Shown here in pieces: positions 59,602 to 64,000 of a stretch of DNA of 64,000 nucleotides. The position numbers and the translations under genes are program-made. How positions within the stretch are numbered: the stretch's first letter is position 1; the number at the start of each line of letters is the position of its first letter. Under the pieces are notes generated by a model. The model saw only the letters and a program-made list of their open reading frames with translations. It searched no databases and was not told the DNA's origin. Source of the DNA: Chitinophagaceae bacterium (lineage in GTDB: Bacteria; Bacteroidota; Bacteroidia; Chitinophagales; Chitinophagaceae); the NCBI GenBank assembly GCA_947455215.1, contig CANGNA010000004.1, positions 1-64,000 of the forward strand, in the 5' to 3' direction.

Positions 59602-60363
59602 ATGCGTATTATAACCTATAATGTGAATGGCATAAGAAGTGCCGTGAAGAAAGGCTTTATTGACTGGCTGCAGAGCGACCCTGCAGATATCATCTGCCTG
59701 CAGGAAATAAAGGCGCACCAGGAAGATGTGCCGGTAAAGGAGATAGAAGCGGTAGGTTATAAGGTGTATTCGTTCTCGGCACAGAAGAAGGGCTACAGCG
59801 GCGTGGCCATCCTCACCAAGATACAGCCCGACCAGGTGATATACGGTACCAACATAGAGCAAAGCGATTTTGAAGGCCGTGTGATCCGTGCCGACTTTGG
59901 CGACAGGACTTTGATCAATGCATACTTTCCCAGCGGCACTACAGGTGGCGAGCGCCAAACCTATAAGTATCAATGGCTTGATGAATTTTACGAACACATA
60001 CAGGAGCTGAGAAAAACACGCCCTAACCTCATCATCTGCGGCGATTATAATATCTGCCACCTGGATATAGATATCCATAATCCCAAGGGTAATAAGAACT
60101 CATCGGGCTTTTTGCCGGAAGAGCGCCAGTGGATGGACAAGCTCTTTAACAGCGGCTATGTGGACACCTTCCGCCACTTTAATAAGGAGCCGCACCACTA
60201 CAGCTGGTGGAGTGCTTTTGCAGGTGCAAGGGCCAATAACAAGGGCTGGCGGATAGACTATGTGAATGTAACAGAACCACTGGCAGCTTCTCTTAAACAT
60301 GCTGAGATACGCCCGCATGTGGTGCATTCTGACCACTGCCCGGTATTTTTGGAGTTGAATTAG
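59602..60363 (+). CDS. xth: Exodeoxyribonuclease III
   Basis: MRIITYNVNGIRSAVKKGF; CLQEIKA; SDHCPVFLEL. Confidence 0.95.
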   Translation: MRIITYNVNGIRSAVKKGFIDWLQSDPADIICLQEIKAHQEDVPVKEIEAVGYKVYSFSAQKKGYSGVAILTKIQPDQVIYGTNIEQSDFEGRVIRADFGDRTLINAYFPSGTTGGERQTYKYQWLDEFYEHIQELRKTRPNLIICGDYNICHLDIDIHNPKGNKNSSGFLPEERQWMDKLFNSGYVDTFRHFNKEPHHYSWWSAFAGARANNKGWRIDYVNVTEPLAASLKHAEIRPHVVHSDHCPVFLELN

Positions 60364-60372
60364 ACCTATAAA

Positions 60373-61011
60373 ATGAGCAAACTATCCTCGCTTTTTACCA
60401 GCGATAAAGGCAAGAGTAAGAAAGGCACCATAATCATCAACATATTGTTTGTGGTGTTGTTGATACTGATGATCAACCCATCTACAAAGGGTTTGCTGAT
60501 GCGCGGGCTGATGAAGGTGGGGCTGTTCCAGCCATCAGTGCCTGTAAATAGCAAGGGTACTGCGGGCCACTACACAGGGTATTTCCGCGGGCGCGACAAT
60601 AAAATGGTAGACGTGTCTGCATTGCAGGGCAAAGTGGTGTTTGTGAATTTCTGGGCTACCTGGTGCCCGCCATGCCAGGCCGAGATGCCGTCCATCAATT
60701 CGTTGTACGATGCCTATAAACATGATACAAATGTTGTGTTCCTGGTGGTAGATGCAGATGGAGATATGACCAAATCGGGCGAGTTCATGGCCAAGCACGA
60801 CTACCAGATGCCGCTGTATGTAGCCGTTGGCAATGTATCGAAGGAGCTGTTTGATGGCAGTATGCCAACCACATCGGTAATAGACAAGTCAGGAAGACTG
60901 GCGCTGAACCACGTAGGGGCTGCAGATTATAACAGCGCCAAGATGCACCGGTTCATAGACCAACTTATTAAAAGGAGCGCTACCGATACATCAGCATATA
61001 ATGTGAGGTAG
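60373..61011 (+). CDS. TlpA-family thiol:disulfide oxidoreductase
   Basis: VVFVNFWATWCPPCQAEMPSIN. Confidence 0.92.
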   Translation: MSKLSSLFTSDKGKSKKGTIIINILFVVLLILMINPSTKGLLMRGLMKVGLFQPSVPVNSKGTAGHYTGYFRGRDNKMVDVSALQGKVVFVNFWATWCPPCQAEMPSINSLYDAYKHDTNVVFLVVDADGDMTKSGEFMAKHDYQMPLYVAVGNVSKELFDGSMPTTSVIDKSGRLALNHVGAADYNSAKMHRFIDQLIKRSATDTSAYNVR

Positions 61012-61515
61012 TTACGGATCATTTCTCAGCCGTTCTATCAGGTTAATGAACTTTATATCGCCATAGTCCTCTTTTTCCTCTTTCAGAAACACTACCCTGC
61101 CTCTTTTATCAATTATGGCTGTGGTGGGCAATTCGCCGTGAAAAACATTTTCCGGCACAGGTCCATCAACTGTGTATATTTTAAGCGTATAGCCTTTCTC
61201 TTTAAAATATGCATTGGCGGCAGCTACATCATCATCCAGGCAAATAGAGCAGAACATCACATCGGCATTAATGTTGTAATATTCCTTTAGCATGTTTATA
61301 GATGGCATCTCCTGGCGGCAGGGTATGCAGGCCATAGACCAAAAGTTAACAAAAACCACCTTGCCTCTTTGTTTGGCGATATCTATGGTCAGCTTATCGG
61401 GGCCTTTCAGCTCGAACCTGGCCACCAGCTTAGCGGTATCTGCGGGATCGGCCCATACGTTGGCACCAAGGCCTAATATAAGGGCAAAAATTAAACCGTA
61501 TTTTTTCAGCCGCAT
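61012..61515 (-). CDS. TlpA-like thioredoxin-fold protein
   Basis: VVFVNFWSMACIPCRQEMPSIN; signal peptide. Confidence 0.9.
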   Translation of the reverse strand: MRLKKYGLIFALILGLGANVWADPADTAKLVARFELKGPDKLTIDIAKQRGKVVFVNFWSMACIPCRQEMPSINMLKEYYNINADVMFCSICLDDDVAAANAYFKEKGYTLKIYTVDGPVPENVFHGELPTTAIIDKRGRVVFLKEEKEDYGDIKFINLIERLRNDP

Positions 61516-61615
61516 ACCAGAGCTATGTATTATAAGCCGAAGATACTACCTTATTTATCTATTCAATACCAAACTATGTTTGTAACACTTAATTTTGGCC
61601 AAATAACAGCTCCAG

Positions 61616-62869
61616 ATGCCTCTTAACAGCAGCCTTAAATTATCCACCCCGTCAACAACGTTCGACAATTGCCTGATATCGGCATGCCTGAACAGGCTGT
61701 TTACGGATAAGCAGGCTGCCAATACGACCGCGATAGACATCTTCAACACTATAGACGATGTACATGTGAACATCGGGCAAATAGCAGGAAGCGGACAGGT
61801 AGAGATGACCAACGGACGTTTCAAACTACTGGAGCGCAACCTGCCGGATGCGGGGCACCGGTATGCTATGATCAGGCACAATGGTCAGCCTGTATTGTTT
61901 GCCTATTACCAGGTGTTCACCCTCACAAAGCATAACTTCAACCTTTCTACCGACAATCCTTTTACAAAGGGGTTGATCAAGCTGTTCACTAGCCTGAAGC
62001 GTACCAAGGTACTGATACTGGGTGACGCCCTGCAAAACGAGAAGAGCTGTTATTGCTACGATCGTACTGCTATGAGTGCCGACGAGGCTACCGAAGCAGT
62101 TGCCGCCCTGGCAGAGCGGATAGCATATGATGAATGTGCATCGGCCATATTACTGAAGGAACTGCCGGAACTGACACCGGCCACGCAAAAACTGTTTGCC
62201 GGCAGTGGCTACATCCACCCGTTTGAAGATAATGTGATGGAGATGGAGGTAGCGCCAGCCTGGCAGAGCCTTGACGACTATTTAAAAGATCTTAGCCGCA
62301 AGTACAAGGCCAGGGCTACTAAGATACTGGCAGCAATGGATGGGGTGACCAGGCGCCAGCTGACGGCAGATGAGGTACAGCAATATGAAGGTGATATTCA
62401 CAAGCTGTTCTCGGCCACTGTACAGGAGCAACCTTTCACCCTCACCCACCCTTCGCGCAGTTTTTTCACCGATATGCAAAAGCTATATGGTGATGCGTTC
62501 GAGATTTGGGGGTATTTCAAAGCCGGTAAGCTGATCGCCTTCTATAGTGCATTTTCTGAGGCAACTAATTACAATATATATTATATAGGGTTCGATTACA
62601 CCGAGAATCAAACCCACCAACTCTACTTCAACATACTGTTTGCAGGGCTTGAGCAGGCCATATTGCAGGAGAAACCATTATTGCAGTTGGGCCGTACCTC
62701 TATGGATGCCAAGGCCAGCCTGGGGGCCGAAGCCCGCCAGCTGAACTACCTGCTGAAGATGGAATACATCCCCGACTTTGTGGTGAACCGCTTTGTAAAG
62801 TACTTCGCGTCTTTCGAGAACGCTAAATGGAAACAGCGGAATCCGTTGAAGAATGGCTCAATGCCTTGA
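61616..62869 (+). CDS. GNAT/FemAB-like acyltransferase
   Basis: YLKDLSRKYKARATKIL..; GYFKAGKLIAFYSAFSE; LQLGRTSMDAKASLGAEARQL. Confidence 0.7.
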   Translation: MPLNSSLKLSTPSTTFDNCLISACLNRLFTDKQAANTTAIDIFNTIDDVHVNIGQIAGSGQVEMTNGRFKLLERNLPDAGHRYAMIRHNGQPVLFAYYQVFTLTKHNFNLSTDNPFTKGLIKLFTSLKRTKVLILGDALQNEKSCYCYDRTAMSADEATEAVAALAERIAYDECASAILLKELPELTPATQKLFAGSGYIHPFEDNVMEMEVAPAWQSLDDYLKDLSRKYKARATKILAAMDGVTRRQLTADEVQQYEGDIHKLFSATVQEQPFTLTHPSRSFFTDMQKLYGDAFEIWGYFKAGKLIAFYSAFSEATNYNIYYIGFDYTENQTHQLYFNILFAGLEQAILQEKPLLQLGRTSMDAKASLGAEARQLNYLLKMEYIPDFVVNRFVKYFASFENAKWKQRNPLKNGSMP

Positions 62870-62991
62870 TGGCTCGATGGCTCAATGCACATTTGCCGAA
62901 GAACCAAATGTGATGGTATGCATTAATCCATCACATTATCGCATTTCTTCCACATTGTCGCATTCCCCACATTGTTATTAACTTTGCGGCT

Positions 62992-64000
62992 ATGAATGAA
63001 GATTTCATACCCGAGGATACATGGGATGATGAAGACCCGGATGACGACGTCGTAGAGGCGGGCGATGAGCCGGTAGTCAGGTTTGAGATGACCACTAATG
63101 CCAAGCAGGAGCCACTGAGGATAGATAAATTCCTGATGGTAAGGCTGGTGGGTGCTACGCGCAATAAGGTGCAGCAGGCGCTGGACGACGGCATGATACT
63201 GGTGAACGGTGAGAAGGTAAAATCGAACTACAGGGTAAGGCCTAATGAGCATATAATAGTATATGATACCCGCCGGCCCGAGAGCACAGAGATAATAGCG
63301 GAAGATATGCCGCTGAACATTGCCTACGAAGATGAATCGCTGATGATCATCAACAAGCCGAGCGGCATGGTAGTACATCCTGCCTGTGGCAACTATTCCG
63401 GCACGCTGGTGAATGGCGTGCTCTACCACCTGCAGCAAAACCACTCCGATACCGGCCTGCCCCGCGTGGGCCTGGCACACCGTATAGATAAGGACACTAC
63501 GGGCCTGATGGTGATAGCCAAGACGGAAAAGGCCATGAGCGACCTGAGTGCCCAGTTCAAAGCACATACGGTACACCGCAGATATATAGCCCTTGTTTGG
63601 GGCGACCTGGAGGAAGACCAGGGCACCATCAACGTGCCTATTGGCCGCAATCTGCGCTTCCGTAAGATAATGGACACCTTCCCTGATGGTGAACATGGCA
63701 AGGAAGCGGTAACCCATTACAAGGTATTGGAACGATTTAACTATACTACACTGGTGGAATTACGCCTGGAGACAGGCCGTACGCACCAGATACGTGTGCA
63801 CATGAAGTACCTGGGCCACCCCCTGTTTGGCGATACCACCTATGGTGGCGACCGTATTGTGAAAGGCACTGTGTTCAGCAAATACAAGCAATTTGTAGAT
63901 AATTGCTTTTCCATATTGCCGCGCCAGGCGCTGCACGCCAAGGAGCTGGGCTTTAAACACCCAGGTACGGGAGAAATAGTGAAGTTCAACTCCGATCTGC
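62992..64000 (+). CDS. rluD: RluD-type pseudouridine synthase (truncated by window end)
   Basis: S4 RIDKFLMVRLVGATRNKVQQAL; GLAHRIDKDTTGLMVIAKT; ETGRTHQIRVHMKYLGHPLFGD; missing from ORF track because there is no stop in the window. Confidence 0.95.
   Translation, partial: MNEDFIPEDTWDDEDPDDDVVEAGDEPVVRFEMTTNAKQEPLRIDKFLMVRLVGATRNKVQQALDDGMILVNGEKVKSNYRVRPNEHIIVYDTRRPESTEIIAEDMPLNIAYEDESLMIINKPSGMVVHPACGNYSGTLVNGVLYHLQQNHSDTGLPRVGLAHRIDKDTTGLMVIAKTEKAMSDLSAQFKAHTVHRRYIALVWGDLEEDQGTINVPIGRNLRFRKIMDTFPDGEHGKEAVTHYKVLERFNYTTLVELRLETGRTHQIRVHMKYLGHPLFGDTTYGGDRIVKGTVFSKYKQFVDNCFSILPRQALHAKELGFKHPGTGEIVKFNSDL

Noticed and set aside
62923-63717. 264-aa minus-strand ORF
   Set aside because: Antisense to rluD, which is missing from the ORF track only because it runs off the window
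1-64000. A defence island, prophage, secretion locus or biosynthetic cluster as a new multi-gene system
   Set aside because: Accessory genes are scattered singly among housekeeping genes; no integrase, transposase, restriction, NRPS/PKS or cas genes seen

Overview
The window is a mostly ordinary chromosomal segment from a Bacteroidetes genome, probably Chitinophagaceae-like judging from protein style, T9SS/gliding proteins and TAnnTTTG promoter boxes. I support about 52 protein-coding genes. Housekeeping genes include hisS, trmD, rimM, ribF, sucA, dnaG, ruvX/yqgF, radC, an exonuclease III, a thiolase and rluD. Accessory genes include a GOB-like B3 metallo-beta-lactamase, a CusB/CusA-type efflux system in which the RND pump is fused to a TolC-like domain, two type-B T9SS cargo proteins (one paired with PorP/SprF), a Kir-type K+ channel coupled to a flippase, and a likely orphan CDI-immunity homologue. 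One RNA gene is absent from the ORF track: a small SRP RNA (ffs) on the minus strand at about 24173-24272, with a closing stem, a GGAA-capped domain, a T-run and a TAnnTTTG box. No CRISPR array, tRNA, rRNA, IS element or prophage was seen, and I found no clear new multi-gene system. The most unusual signal is the intergenic DNA. It carries many families of dispersed or nested palindromic repeats and short-period phrase repeats, some with compensatory stem changes between copies and some nested inside one another. All family calls come from reading motifs by eye; no database search was run.
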